Below, piece by piece: positions 17,157-24,916 of a DNA stretch of 64,000 nt. Source of the stretch: Edaphobacter aggregans DSM 19364 (lineage in GTDB: Bacteria; Acidobacteriota; Terriglobia; Terriglobales; Acidobacteriaceae); assembly GCF_000745965.1 (NCBI RefSeq), contig NZ_KN050788.1, positions 111,143 through 175,142 on the forward strand, in the 5' to 3' direction. Position 1 is the stretch's first letter, and each line of letters starts with the position of its first letter. The position numbers and the translations under genes were made by a program. A model generated the notes under the pieces. That model was not told the origin of the DNA. It searched no databases and saw nothing but the letters and a program-made list of their open reading frames with translations.

Positions 17157-17941
17157 TAGATGGATACCCCTTTAGTTGCTGTTCCGACAATCCCCTTCTG
17201 TTCCACGCCGCCCTGCACCCGGGAGCGGAGGACGCGGACCTCGAAGAGAAGGCCGTCGGTGTTCATCTCTTTTTGAAGTTCGTCGAGGCGAGCCTGCGAG
17301 AGACCAGCGGGCTCGTTTGCGACTTCGATCAGCACGCGCTCGAGGTGGTCGAGTGCAGCCGCGAGCACAGGATCGCCGGACTGCTTTACGCTCTCGCGAT
17401 AGAGGCGGTTTGCCGAGAGTAGATCGCGCGCCTCGGCCTGCATGGGCACCTCGGTCGAGGGCTCGGCGTGCTTGAGTTCGACCAGCAGGCGCTCGGAGCG
17501 GTCGAGGTGATCGCCGAGTACGACGAGCACGACGCGTTCGCGGCCCTGGCTGTCGCTGGCGTTGCCTGCGACGGACGGTGTCTGAGGGTTGCGGTGCTCC
17601 CACTGGCGTCCCGCAAAGAAGGCCGCGGCAGCGACTATCAGGAGGCAAGCCGCCGCGGCCGCGAATCCACCGAACAGATGGAGCCGGAGCCAGGCGAAGC
17701 GCTGCTTCTTCGGTGGTTGATAGGCATGGAGTGAGTTGCGGATGGACTGCCACACCTGTTCGCTGTAATCGGCATTCCGGGGAGGCGTTGCCGGTGCTGT
17801 GATCTCGGCAAGGTCGCGCATGATTGCGGAGTAGGCGCGAGCACAGTCGGGGCAATCGCGCAGGTGCTGGGCGATATCCTGCGCGTCGCCGGACTCGCCG
17901 TAGTGGTAGTCGATGAGGTCTTCTTCGTTGCAGTGCTTCAT
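17156..17941 (-). CDS. membrane anti-sigma factor with ZAS zinc finger, 261 aa
   Basis: The N-terminus holds the zinc-binding anti-sigma motif H26-x3-C30-x2-C33 (QHLRDCPDC), a single transmembrane helix lies near residues 90-108 (FGGFAAAAACLLIVAAAAFF), and an extracytoplasmic region of about 150 residues follows. This is the standard architecture of membrane-bound inhibitors of ECF sigma factors. The start at MKHCNEEDL was chosen over a much longer frame because it overlaps the sigma gene stop by four bases (ATGA). It is expected to hold the co-transcribed sigma factor inactive until an envelope signal arrives. Confidence 0.88.
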   Translation of the reverse strand: MKHCNEEDLIDYHYGESGDAQDIAQHLRDCPDCARAYSAIMRDLAEITAPATPPRNADYSEQVWQSIRNSLHAYQPPKKQRFAWLRLHLFGGFAAAAACLLIVAAAAFFAGRQWEHRNPQTPSVAGNASDSQGRERVVLVVLGDHLDRSERLLVELKHAEPSTEVPMQAEARDLLSANRLYRESVKQSGDPVLAAALDHLERVLIEVANEPAGLSQARLDELQKEMNTDGLLFEVRVLRSRVQGGVEQKGIVGTATKGVSI

Positions 17942-18510
17942 GGTGTCACCCGAAGTGGAGCGAGGCTGCGGCGCAGCTTCTGCACGGCGCGAAAGACGGC
18001 CTGCTTGGCGGCGTTGGGAGCGATGTGGAGCGCCTCGGCGATCTCGGTGGTGTCGCGGCCCTCCATGTGGCGCAGGATGAAGGCTGTCTTCTCGGTTGCT
18101 GTAAGGCTGCGCATCGCGGTCTTCTGCAGGGCCTCGATCTCGCGGCTCAGCAGAGAGCGCTCGGGGCTGGCTGCGGTGTCGGCGACCTGCACCTGCTGCG
18201 GCGCGAGGTCGGTCGCTTCGCCGATCTGGTACGTTGCTTCGACTTTGCGTTTGCTGATCATGTTGAGGGCACAATTAACGGCGATGCGATAGATCCAGGT
18301 TCCGAACTCGGAGCGCGACTCGAAGCTCTCCAGCCGCTGGTAGCCGCGAAGGAATGCCTCCTGCACGACCTCGTCGGCGTCGGCCTCGTCGCCGGTGATG
18401 CGAAAGGCGACACGAAAGACGTTCTGGCTATGGCGAGCGACGAGCGCGCCGTAGGCCTCTTTGTCTCCGGCAAGCACCGCCCGGACGATCGCGTGGTCGT
18501 TTCCTTCCAT
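17938..18510 (-). CDS. ECF (RpoE-like) RNA polymerase sigma factor, 190 aa
   Basis: Sigma region 2 (residues about 20-90: FRVAFRITGDEADADEVVQEAFLRGYQRL with the FGTWIYRIAVN region 2.4) and region 4 (about 125-180: LTATEKTAFILRHMEGRDTTEIAEAL) are present and region 3 is absent, as in ECF sigma factors. It directs polymerase to stress or envelope genes. It heads an operon with its ZAS anti-sigma factor (4-bp overlap) and two HEAT-repeat proteins. A candidate self-type promoter lies just upstream, suggesting autoregulation. The transcript could be leaderless because the -10 is only about 9 bases from ATG. Confidence 0.92.
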   Translation of the reverse strand: MEGNDHAIVRAVLAGDKEAYGALVARHSQNVFRVAFRITGDEADADEVVQEAFLRGYQRLESFESRSEFGTWIYRIAVNCALNMISKRKVEATYQIGEATDLAPQQVQVADTAASPERSLLSREIEALQKTAMRSLTATEKTAFILRHMEGRDTTEIAEALHIAPNAAKQAVFRAVQKLRRSLAPLRVTP

Positions 18511-18518
18511 TCAGCGCA

Positions 18519-18545
18519 TTAGACAAGGAAAGAGGCGTGCGGTTA
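18519..18545 (-). promoter_or_regulatory. candidate ECF-type autoregulated promoter
   Basis: Read on the minus strand: TAACC (18545-18541), 16 bases, GTCTAA (18524-18519). The AAC-type -35, 16-bp spacer and GTCTAA-like -10 are the usual form of ECF sigma promoters, and the site is directly upstream of the sigma gene. Self-activation is inferred. Confidence 0.5.
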
Positions 18546-18696
18546 GGAAGATTTTTTTCGCAGGGCTCGACGGAGAACGCTGACGCTCGAAAAGAGGCAG
18601 TTTCGAGCTACACTTGCGTCACCCGGGCAGCCAGAAGGCCCACCAATATCGTTTCCCTGGAGGCTGGCCCTGAACGGGAATCCACAAAACAGAGCG

Positions 18697-20394
18697 ATGC
18701 GGTATGGCACTGGTCTCAGGTGCCGGCTTCTATGGGTGCTGTTGCTGCTGATACCCACCCACGGCTTGGTGTGGACGCAGGGTGTGTCCTCCGCGATCAA
18801 GAAAGCCACGGGCAAGCAGACGAAACAGCCAGCCAGCCCCGCAGCCGCTGATTCGAGCGCCACGGCTGCTCCTACGCCCACGCCTCCGCCCCCTCCCGAA
18901 GATCCGCTGGGGCGGACCTCACCGCGCGGCTGCGTGCTTGGCTTTCTGCGCGCAGCGGAGGCAAAGGACTACGCGAAGGCGGCGGAGTATCTCGACGGCA
19001 GACGCCCGCAGCAGCAGGCAGAGCAGCTTGCCCTCCAGCTGAAGTACCTGCTGGACCTCAGACTATCCACCAACATCGATGCCATCTCACGCTCGCCCAA
19101 GGGAGACTTGGAGGACCAGGTTCGGGTCTCGCGAGAGCGTATCGGCGTGGTCAAGACGCCGAACGGAGACCTGGAGATTTTTCTCGATCTGGTGAAGCGG
19201 CCGGGCGTTCCCCCCATCTGGCTCTTCTCGCAGGAGACGCTCAACCGCGTTCCCGGCATTTACTCCGGTTTGCAGCATAAGGACTACGCGAGTTACTTCC
19301 CGGAGTGGATGGCGCGCGTTCGTTTTCTTTCGGTTCCGCTGTGGCGATGGACCCTCATCCTGCTCACTACGCTTGCGCTGCTGGTCGTAGCCTCGCTTTT
19401 GACGAGGATCATCCTGTGGCTTCTGAAGGTTGTCTTTCGAACACGACTGACGCCAAGAGTCAAAGAGATGGTGCTTGCATTAAAGGGACCCATCCTCGGC
19501 CTGATGCTTGCACTGCTGCTCCGTGCTGTCGGCGGGTACGCCATTACGGCGCTGGCACGGCACTTCTGGGAGATGGCGGGGCTGTTGGTGGCGTGGATCA
19601 GCGGTGGGTGGCTGCTGATCCGGCTTACAGATATCGTCGTCTTGTTCGTACGGCACAGACTGCTGGTGCGCCTGCAAGTGGAACGTGCCACCTTTGTCGG
19701 ACTCGTCGGCAGGCTGTTCAAGATACTCGTCGGCATCGTGCTGGTGGTGGGCCTGCTCTCGGTCGCCGGGGTAGACGTCTCGGCCCTGCTGGCGGGCCTG
19801 GGGATCGGCGGCATCGCCCTTGCGCTGGCAGCGCAGAGAACGCTCGCGGATCTCTTCGGCGGGCTCTCGGTTGTGATGCGCGGAGCAGTGCGTGTGGGCG
19901 ACTTCTGCCAGGTCGACGGCGTGCAAGGGACCGCGGAGGATGTGGGCATCAGCTCGCTGCAGCTGCGCACTCTGGACCGCTCGTTGGTCTCGATTCCGAA
20001 CGCGAAGGTCGCTGAGGGAAAGCTCGAAAACTATTCCATGAGGGATCAGTTCTGGGTGCACCAGGTCTTCACGCTGCGGTTCGACACTCCGCACACGACG
20101 GTAAAGACCGTGCTGGACAGGACGGTTCAGTTGCTAGCGTCGGAGCCGGAGATCGATAAGGAATCGGCGCGTGCGCGGCTGATCGGCCTCACGCCTTCGG
20201 GTCCGCAGATCGAGGTGTTTGCCTACTTCCGCCGTCCGGGAGCAGACTGGGCGATGTTCCTCGGCGTGCAGGAGAAGATCATTCTGAAGATGATGGGTAT
20301 CGTGGAGTCAGAAGGCACCAGCTTCGCCGCCCCAATCGGCGTGGTGCAGATGAGCGAAGCGAAGCCGGTTGACAGCGCCGGACGCGACGTATAG
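18697..20394 (+). CDS. MscS-family mechanosensitive channel, 565 aa
   Basis: Hydrophobic signal/anchor at the N-terminus, a Pro/Thr-rich linker (about residues 48-70), a periplasmic domain, then four to five membrane helices. The last of these carries the pore-lining signature SALLAGLGIGGIALALAAQ followed by RTLADLFGGLSVV; the beta domain (VRVGDFCQVDGVQGTAEDVG, RSLVSIPNAKVAEGK) and C-terminal alpha/beta domain complete the MscS core. It releases solutes on hypo-osmotic shock at the inner membrane. At 565 aa it is larger than E. coli MscS (286 aa), matching MscM-like homologues with N-terminal extensions. Single gene on this strand, divergent from the sigma operon. Confidence 0.9.
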   Translation: MRYGTGLRCRLLWVLLLLIPTHGLVWTQGVSSAIKKATGKQTKQPASPAAADSSATAAPTPTPPPPPEDPLGRTSPRGCVLGFLRAAEAKDYAKAAEYLDGRRPQQQAEQLALQLKYLLDLRLSTNIDAISRSPKGDLEDQVRVSRERIGVVKTPNGDLEIFLDLVKRPGVPPIWLFSQETLNRVPGIYSGLQHKDYASYFPEWMARVRFLSVPLWRWTLILLTTLALLVVASLLTRIILWLLKVVFRTRLTPRVKEMVLALKGPILGLMLALLLRAVGGYAITALARHFWEMAGLLVAWISGGWLLIRLTDIVVLFVRHRLLVRLQVERATFVGLVGRLFKILVGIVLVVGLLSVAGVDVSALLAGLGIGGIALALAAQRTLADLFGGLSVVMRGAVRVGDFCQVDGVQGTAEDVGISSLQLRTLDRSLVSIPNAKVAEGKLENYSMRDQFWVHQVFTLRFDTPHTTVKTVLDRTVQLLASEPEIDKESARARLIGLTPSGPQIEVFAYFRRPGADWAMFLGVQEKIILKMMGIVESEGTSFAAPIGVVQMSEAKPVDSAGRDV

Positions 20395-20440
20395 GGTTAG
20401 CGCGGCGTTACCGCTTACGGATCAGGCAGGCAAGGACATC

Positions 20441-20575
20441 ATGAACGACGAGAGAGAGAGATCGGTGCGCACGGGAGGCACGACGCGTGCGGTGCTGACG
20501 GACAGCCACTTCTGGGTGCCGTTTCTGGCGCTGGTGGCGGGGATCGCCCTGCTTGCCGTTCTGCACAAGGCTTAA
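20441..20575 (+). CDS. single-helix micro-membrane protein (44 aa)
   Basis: Reads MNDERERSVRTGGTTRAVLT followed by a hydrophobic helix (FWVPFLALVAGIALLAVLHK). The ATG at 20441 has AAGGA at 20432-20436. The frame extends further upstream to a TTG, but that part overlaps the MscS gene and lacks an RBS. It lies 50 bases before the sugar transporter gene and may be a small accessory subunit or unrelated; no function can be assigned. Confidence 0.5.
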   Translation: MNDERERSVRTGGTTRAVLTDSHFWVPFLALVAGIALLAVLHKA

Positions 20576-20625
20576 CGGATCGACAAATCAGGAAGCAGGA
20601 AATCAGGGATCGACGAGATCAGGGA

Positions 20626-21924
20626 ATGACACGGATGGCAGCAGTGGTTCCGAAGATGGGGAAGCAGCAGCGCCTGTCGCTGCATGGCCTGGGAGTGATC
20701 TGCGGCCTGGCGGCAGGGGTATGGCTGGGGGCGGCCGAGGCTCCGACGAAGCTGGTGAATGTGGGGCTATCGCCGTTTGCCGTCTCGCTGTGCATGGTCG
20801 CAGGCGTATTCACGGCGCGGTGGACCTTCCCTACCCTGCTGAAGGGGACGGGGTATGTCTGTGCCGATCTTGCCGAGAAGAAGCACCTTATCGTGTGGGC
20901 GCTGCTGGCCGGCGCGCTGTGGGCCGTGGCGAATACGCTGACCGTCTTTGCGATCCGCGATGTTGGTCTTGCGGTGGCCTTCCCGCTGTGGAACGCGAAC
21001 TCGCTGATCGGGCTGTTCTGGGGCCGCGTGCTCTTCAAGGAGCTTGAGGGAGCGAGCGCGGGGAACATCAGCAAGGTGGTGCTGGGCGGTGTCGCGATCG
21101 TCATCGCCGCGGTGATGCTCGGGTTCAGCACGATCCACGGCGACACGGCGGCGGGCCAGCACGCGGTGCGCGGAATCCTGGCAGCAATCGGCGCGAGCTT
21201 CATGTGGGGAACGATGTATGTTCCATATCGCAAGGCGTACATCAGCGGGATGAACCCGCTGTCGTTCGTGACGGCGTTTACGATCGGCGAACTGGGAACG
21301 GTGCTTGCCCTCACACTGGTGCTCGACGGGGGGATGAACTCCCCGGCGTTCTCGCTGATTCACCAGCCGGGACTGGTCTTCTGGCTCTTTCTGGGCGGTT
21401 TTGTGTGGGTCATCGGCGATCTGTTCCAGCAGTTTGCTGCAAAATATCTCGGCATTGGCCGCGGGATTCCGCTGTCGAACACCAATCAGCTCTGGGGGCT
21501 GGCGTGGGGCGCGCTGGTCTTCGGCGAACTTGCGGGTGCGGATTCGAAGCCCCGGCTGCTGGTCGTCGCTGGGTCGATCATCATGATCCTTGGCGCCCTG
21601 GCGATTGGGACGGCTGTGGCCTCGGCGCGCGAGGTCACCTCGAACAATGAGGCCGTGCTGCGCGAGTGCGAGCGCTACCGCCTGGACTACAACCGCACGC
21701 TCGCCGCCCAGGCCGGGGACGAGTTTGGAGGCAACGAGAAACGCCGCTGGTGGGACTACGCTATTGTGGCGACGGCTACCGGGGTCTTTATCTGGCTTGG
21801 CGTGCACGCTGTGGTGCCACCGCTTGAGATGAATATGCGATGGGTCGCCGCGCTTGCGGTTGTGCTGCTGTTGAGTCTTATTGCCGGCGGATGGAGTCTA
21901 TGGCGTAGAACGAGATTCTGCTAA
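20626..21924 (+). CDS. GRP/RhaT-like sugar transporter (drug/metabolite superfamily), 432 aa
   Basis: About ten transmembrane helices in two five-helix halves, with conserved loops typical of the glucose/ribose porter family (AFPLWNANSLIGLFWGRVLFKE and GIPLSNTNQLWGLAWGALVFGE, the repeated N-x-x-x-G-x-x-W-G signature of each half). The C-terminal 100 residues contain a charged cytoplasmic loop and two more helices, an extension relative to short bacterial members (about 290-340 aa). Expected proton-driven uptake of a monosaccharide at the inner membrane. The LacI regulator directly downstream on the same strand supports a sugar role. Substrate unknown. Confidence 0.8.
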   Translation: MTRMAAVVPKMGKQQRLSLHGLGVICGLAAGVWLGAAEAPTKLVNVGLSPFAVSLCMVAGVFTARWTFPTLLKGTGYVCADLAEKKHLIVWALLAGALWAVANTLTVFAIRDVGLAVAFPLWNANSLIGLFWGRVLFKELEGASAGNISKVVLGGVAIVIAAVMLGFSTIHGDTAAGQHAVRGILAAIGASFMWGTMYVPYRKAYISGMNPLSFVTAFTIGELGTVLALTLVLDGGMNSPAFSLIHQPGLVFWLFLGGFVWVIGDLFQQFAAKYLGIGRGIPLSNTNQLWGLAWGALVFGELAGADSKPRLLVVAGSIIMILGALAIGTAVASAREVTSNNEAVLRECERYRLDYNRTLAAQAGDEFGGNEKRRWWDYAIVATATGVFIWLGVHAVVPPLEMNMRWVAALAVVLLLSLIAGGWSLWRRTRFC

Positions 21925-21987
21925 CCCGCCTCCCCGGAGGAGATTGTTCCTCCGGACCGGCGTTGGCTATAGGATGATGCTTTCTAT

Positions 21988-23007
21988 ATGGCAGTCAGGC
22001 TGAAGGACATTGCGCGCGATCTTGGGGTCTCGGTGGTTACCGTGTCGAAGGTACTGCGGGGGAACAGCGACATTGGCGAGGAGACTCGCAAACGCGTTCT
22101 GAAGCGCATGAAGGAGCTGAACTATCAGCCCAACATGCTGGCCCGGGGGCTGGCGAGCGGCAAGACGTATACGGTCGGGCTGGTTGTTCCGGATCTGGTG
22201 CATCCGTTCTTCGCCGAGTTCGCCAAGTCGCTGGGCGGCGTGCTTCGTGCGAGTAACCGGGCGCTGATTCTGGCCTCCTCGGAGGAGGACCCGGAGATTG
22301 AGCGGCAGGAGATCCGCACGCTGCTGCGCCGCGGCATCGATGTTCTGCTGATCGCGTCGTGCCAGCCGAGTCTGCGCAACTTCTACGAGCTGGGAGATGA
22401 GCGGACGCCATACCTGCTGTTCGACCGCAACTTCCCTCACCTGGCGGCTCACTTCGTCGGTTCGGACGATGTGCTGGTGGGAGAGATGGCCACGCGCCAC
22501 CTGATTGAGAGAGGACACAAACGCATCGCGCACATCGCCGGGCAGAGCACCAGTCCTGCGCACGACCGCCTGCGCGGCTATAAGAACATGCTGGCGGAGC
22601 ATCGGCTCCCGGCACCGGAGAACTACGTCGTTCCGTGCGACCACCTGGAAGAGGCCGGCGTCGCGACGGGTCACAAGGCGATGCAGAAGCTGCTGAAGCT
22701 GGATCAGCGGCCGGATGCGGTGTTCTGCTACAACGATCCGACCGCCATCGGAGCCATCGAGGCAACGCTTGAGGCCGGGCTGCGTGTCCCGGAGGACATC
22801 GCATTCATCGGATGCGGCAACATGCGATATAACGATTATCTGCGCGTTCCGTTGAGTTCGATCGATCACGGCACGGCGGAGCTGGGACGGATTGCAGGCG
22901 AACTGGCGCTCGAGCTTGCCGGCAAGCCGGAGCAACCGCCGAGGAGTATTCTGGTGCCGCCTACGCTGGTTGAGCGGGCGTCGACCGGTGCGAGAAAGGC
23001 ACGTTAG
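21988..23007 (+). CDS. LacI family transcriptional regulator, 339 aa
   Basis: The N-terminal helix-turn-helix LKDIARDLGVSVVTVSKVLR and hinge NYQPNMLARGLASGKT are diagnostic; the rest is a periplasmic-binding-protein-like effector domain (VGLVVPDLVHPFFAEFAKSL, FCYNDPTAIGAIEATLEAGL). It binds operator DNA and is usually released by a sugar or sugar phosphate. The position after the GRP-type sugar transporter and 30 bases before the BNR-repeat gene suggests one catabolic unit. No clear LacI-type operator was recognised in the 63-bp upstream gap. Confidence 0.92.
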   Translation: MAVRLKDIARDLGVSVVTVSKVLRGNSDIGEETRKRVLKRMKELNYQPNMLARGLASGKTYTVGLVVPDLVHPFFAEFAKSLGGVLRASNRALILASSEEDPEIERQEIRTLLRRGIDVLLIASCQPSLRNFYELGDERTPYLLFDRNFPHLAAHFVGSDDVLVGEMATRHLIERGHKRIAHIAGQSTSPAHDRLRGYKNMLAEHRLPAPENYVVPCDHLEEAGVATGHKAMQKLLKLDQRPDAVFCYNDPTAIGAIEATLEAGLRVPEDIAFIGCGNMRYNDYLRVPLSSIDHGTAELGRIAGELALELAGKPEQPPRSILVPPTLVERASTGARKAR

Positions 23008-23037
23008 TTCCGCGGGAGCAACTGGAGGATTCCAACG

Positions 23038-24153
23038 ATGAGCAAGGTCAGGCTGCTGGTTGGCACGCGCAAGGGCGCGTTTCTCTTAACCTCGGACGGC
23101 AAGCGGGAGAGCTGGGAGGTCAGTGGCCCCCACTTCGCGGGCTGGGAGATCTACCACATGAAGGGGTCTCCCGTGGAGCCGAACCGGATCTACGCGTCTC
23201 AGACGAGCGGCTGGTTCGGGCAGGTCGTACAGCGCTCCGACGACGGTGGCGCGACGTGGAACCCAGTGGGGAACAAGTTTGCTTACGACGGGGTGCCGGG
23301 GACGCACCAGTGGTACGACGGGACGCCGCACCCGTGGGAGTTCAAGCGGGCCTGGCACCTGGAGCCCTCGCTGACCGATTCGGAGACCGTGTATGCGGGC
23401 GTCGAGGACGCTGCGCTGTTCCGCTCGACCGATGCCGGCGCGAACTGGGAGGAGCTTTCGGGGCTGAGAAAGCATGGTTCGGGGCCACACTGGGCTCCGG
23501 GAGCGGGAGGGATGTGCCTGCACACGATCATCCTGGACCCGAGCGATGCGCAGCGGATGTATATCGCCATCTCGTCGGCGGGGGCGTTCCGCACCGACGA
23601 CGGCGGCGCGACCTGGAAGCCAATCAACCAGGGCCTGCGGTCGGAGCATATTCCGGACCCGACGGCCGAGGTCGGCCACTGCGTCCACCACATCGCGATG
23701 CATCCCTCGCGTCCCGGGACCCTGTTCATGCAGAAGCACTGGGACGTGATGCGGTCGGACAATGCGGGCGATCTGTGGACCGAGGTGAGCGGGAACCTTC
23801 CGACGGACTTCGGATTCGTGATCGACGTGCACGCGCATGAGCCGGAGACGATCTACGTGGTCCCGATCAAGAGCGATGGGGAGCACTTTCCTCCGGAGGG
23901 GAAGCTGCGGGTGTATCGCAGCCGGTCGGGCGGCAACGAGTGGGAGCCGCTGACGAAGGGGCTTCCGCAGGAGAACTGCTACGTCAACGTGCTGCGCGAC
24001 GCGATGTCCATCGATCAACTCGATAACTGCGGAGTTTATTTCGGAACGACGGGTGGCCAGGTGTACGCCTCTCGCGATGGAGGCGATAGCTGGACGGCGA
24101 TCGTACACGATCTTCCGGCGGTGCTCTCGGTGGAGGCGCAGACGCTGCCGTGA
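23038..24153 (+). CDS. BNR/Asp-box beta-propeller protein (sialidase-like fold), 371 aa
   Basis: Contains several Asp-box repeats of the S-x-DGG-x-x-W type (RSDDGGATWNP, RTDDGGATWKP, RSDNAGDLWTE, ASRDGGDSWTA), which cap blades of a six- or seven-bladed propeller. No signal peptide: the protein begins MSKVRLLVGTRKGAFLL and should be cytoplasmic. The arginine triad of true sialidases is not evident, so 'exo-alpha-sialidase' annotations for this family are doubtful. The stop overlaps the GTG start of a MoaD/ThiS-like gene by 4 bp, a tight coupling that suggests the two products act together. AGGATT lies upstream of the ATG. Confidence 0.75.
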   Translation: MSKVRLLVGTRKGAFLLTSDGKRESWEVSGPHFAGWEIYHMKGSPVEPNRIYASQTSGWFGQVVQRSDDGGATWNPVGNKFAYDGVPGTHQWYDGTPHPWEFKRAWHLEPSLTDSETVYAGVEDAALFRSTDAGANWEELSGLRKHGSGPHWAPGAGGMCLHTIILDPSDAQRMYIAISSAGAFRTDDGGATWKPINQGLRSEHIPDPTAEVGHCVHHIAMHPSRPGTLFMQKHWDVMRSDNAGDLWTEVSGNLPTDFGFVIDVHAHEPETIYVVPIKSDGEHFPPEGKLRVYRSRSGGNEWEPLTKGLPQENCYVNVLRDAMSIDQLDNCGVYFGTTGGQVYASRDGGDSWTAIVHDLPAVLSVEAQTLP

Positions 24154-24449
24154 CGGTGCGGGTACTGCTTCCGGCGCACCTTCGCGCTCTGGCCCGGGTG
24201 GAGGGCGAGGTGCGCGTGGAGGTGGACGGTCTGGCGACGATCCGGTCGGTGATGGACGGCGTCGAGCGAGACTACCCGATGCTGGGTGGGACGATCCGCG
24301 ACCATGTGACGCGGGAGCGGAGGGCGTTCCTGCGGTTTTTTGCGTGTGAGCAGGACCTTTCGCACGAGCCGGTGGACGCTCCGCTGCCGGACGTTGTGGC
24401 TGAGGGCAAGGAGCCTCTGCTGGTGATTGGGGCGGTGGCGGGCGGGTGA
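24150..24449 (+). CDS. MoaD/ThiS-family ubiquitin-like protein, 99 aa
   Basis: Small beta-grasp protein (VRVLLPAHLRALARVEGEVR, then a C-terminal LLVIGAVAGG). The terminal Gly-Gly is the feature used by MoaD, ThiS and related carriers for adenylation and thiocarboxylate formation. It is about 20 residues longer than classical MoaD. GTG start inside the last codons of the BNR-propeller gene. No MoaE, ThiG or E1-like gene is adjacent, so the partner is either the propeller protein or encoded elsewhere. A sulfur-carrier role for an unknown pathway, or protein conjugation, is inferred. Confidence 0.75.
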   Translation: MTVRVLLPAHLRALARVEGEVRVEVDGLATIRSVMDGVERDYPMLGGTIRDHVTRERRAFLRFFACEQDLSHEPVDAPLPDVVAEGKEPLLVIGAVAGG

Positions 24450-24512
24450 GCCCTTCCCCTATGGCTGTGTGCGGCAGTGGGCCCACGTGCGCTAATTTTG
24501 AGCCTGACTTAT

Positions 24513-24612
24513 TAGGGTGCTGAAAAATCGTCTTGCTTAAGGGCACGGCTTCAGCCGTGCCGTAAGTGTCCTGTTTCGAACACGGCTTTAGCCGCTGAGG
24601 TCGCGTTTCCCC
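24513..24612 (+). repeat. REPIN-like palindromic element, truncated copy
   Basis: Starts with AGGGTGCTGAAAAA (a terminal inverted-repeat sequence of the copy at 50847), then two hairpins: GGCACGGCT-TC-AGCCGTGCC and GGCTTTAGCC within CGGCTTTAGCCGCTGAGG. The right-hand terminal repeat seen in the second copy is missing here. It fills the gap after the MoaD-like gene together with the element at 24625. Confidence 0.7.
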
Positions 24613-24624
24613 CCGAAATCCTGA

Positions 24625-24916
24625 TGTCAAGCCCCCAAACCTCCAGAAATCCTGCCAAACCGAACAAACCAAGGCACTAACATCCCAAGCAAAAACTGCC
24701 GATCAATTTCCACCCATCCGATAAAATAGAACTAGAAACAAGAAAAGCTCCGGTCACAGGCCGGAGCTTTTCTTTTCCAAAACCAAACAGAATGAATACC
24801 TTACCAAATCATCGACGCAAAGTATTCATTTTCAATACCTTGCATTACAACCAAAATCAAGGTACCAACCTAACCTTCATGTATTGAATACTTTGCACAC
24901 TTTTTTAGGGAGGGGA
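24625..24916 (+). repeat. repeated leader-like element, copy A
   Basis: Aligns with copies at 42593 and 51689. Ordered blocks: TGTCAAGCCC; CAAACCGAACAAA; CCGATAAAATAGAAC (24718-24732); a hairpin (24743-24771); GAATGAATAC (24790); TTTTCAATACC (24829); AATACTTTGCACAC (24887); GGGAGGGG (24908-24915), which ends one base before the glpF stop codon. Spacing between the last four blocks matches copy B within 1-2 bases although the DNA between them differs. No ORF is attached. See the findings. Confidence 0.75.
24743..24771. terminator. perfect hairpin of repeated element copy A
   Basis: AAAAGCTCCGG - TCACAGG - CCGGAGCTTTT: 11 perfect pairs with A and T flanks, so it can terminate in both directions. 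On the minus strand it lies downstream of glpF and could end the glp operon; on the plus strand it follows the AT-rich block by about 10 bases. Confidence 0.7.

Noticed and set aside
24540..24600. Palindromes considered as a riboswitch or CRISPR repeat
   Set aside because: They match the REP-type hairpins of the second copy at 50880 and lack any aptamer consensus or spacer periodicity.
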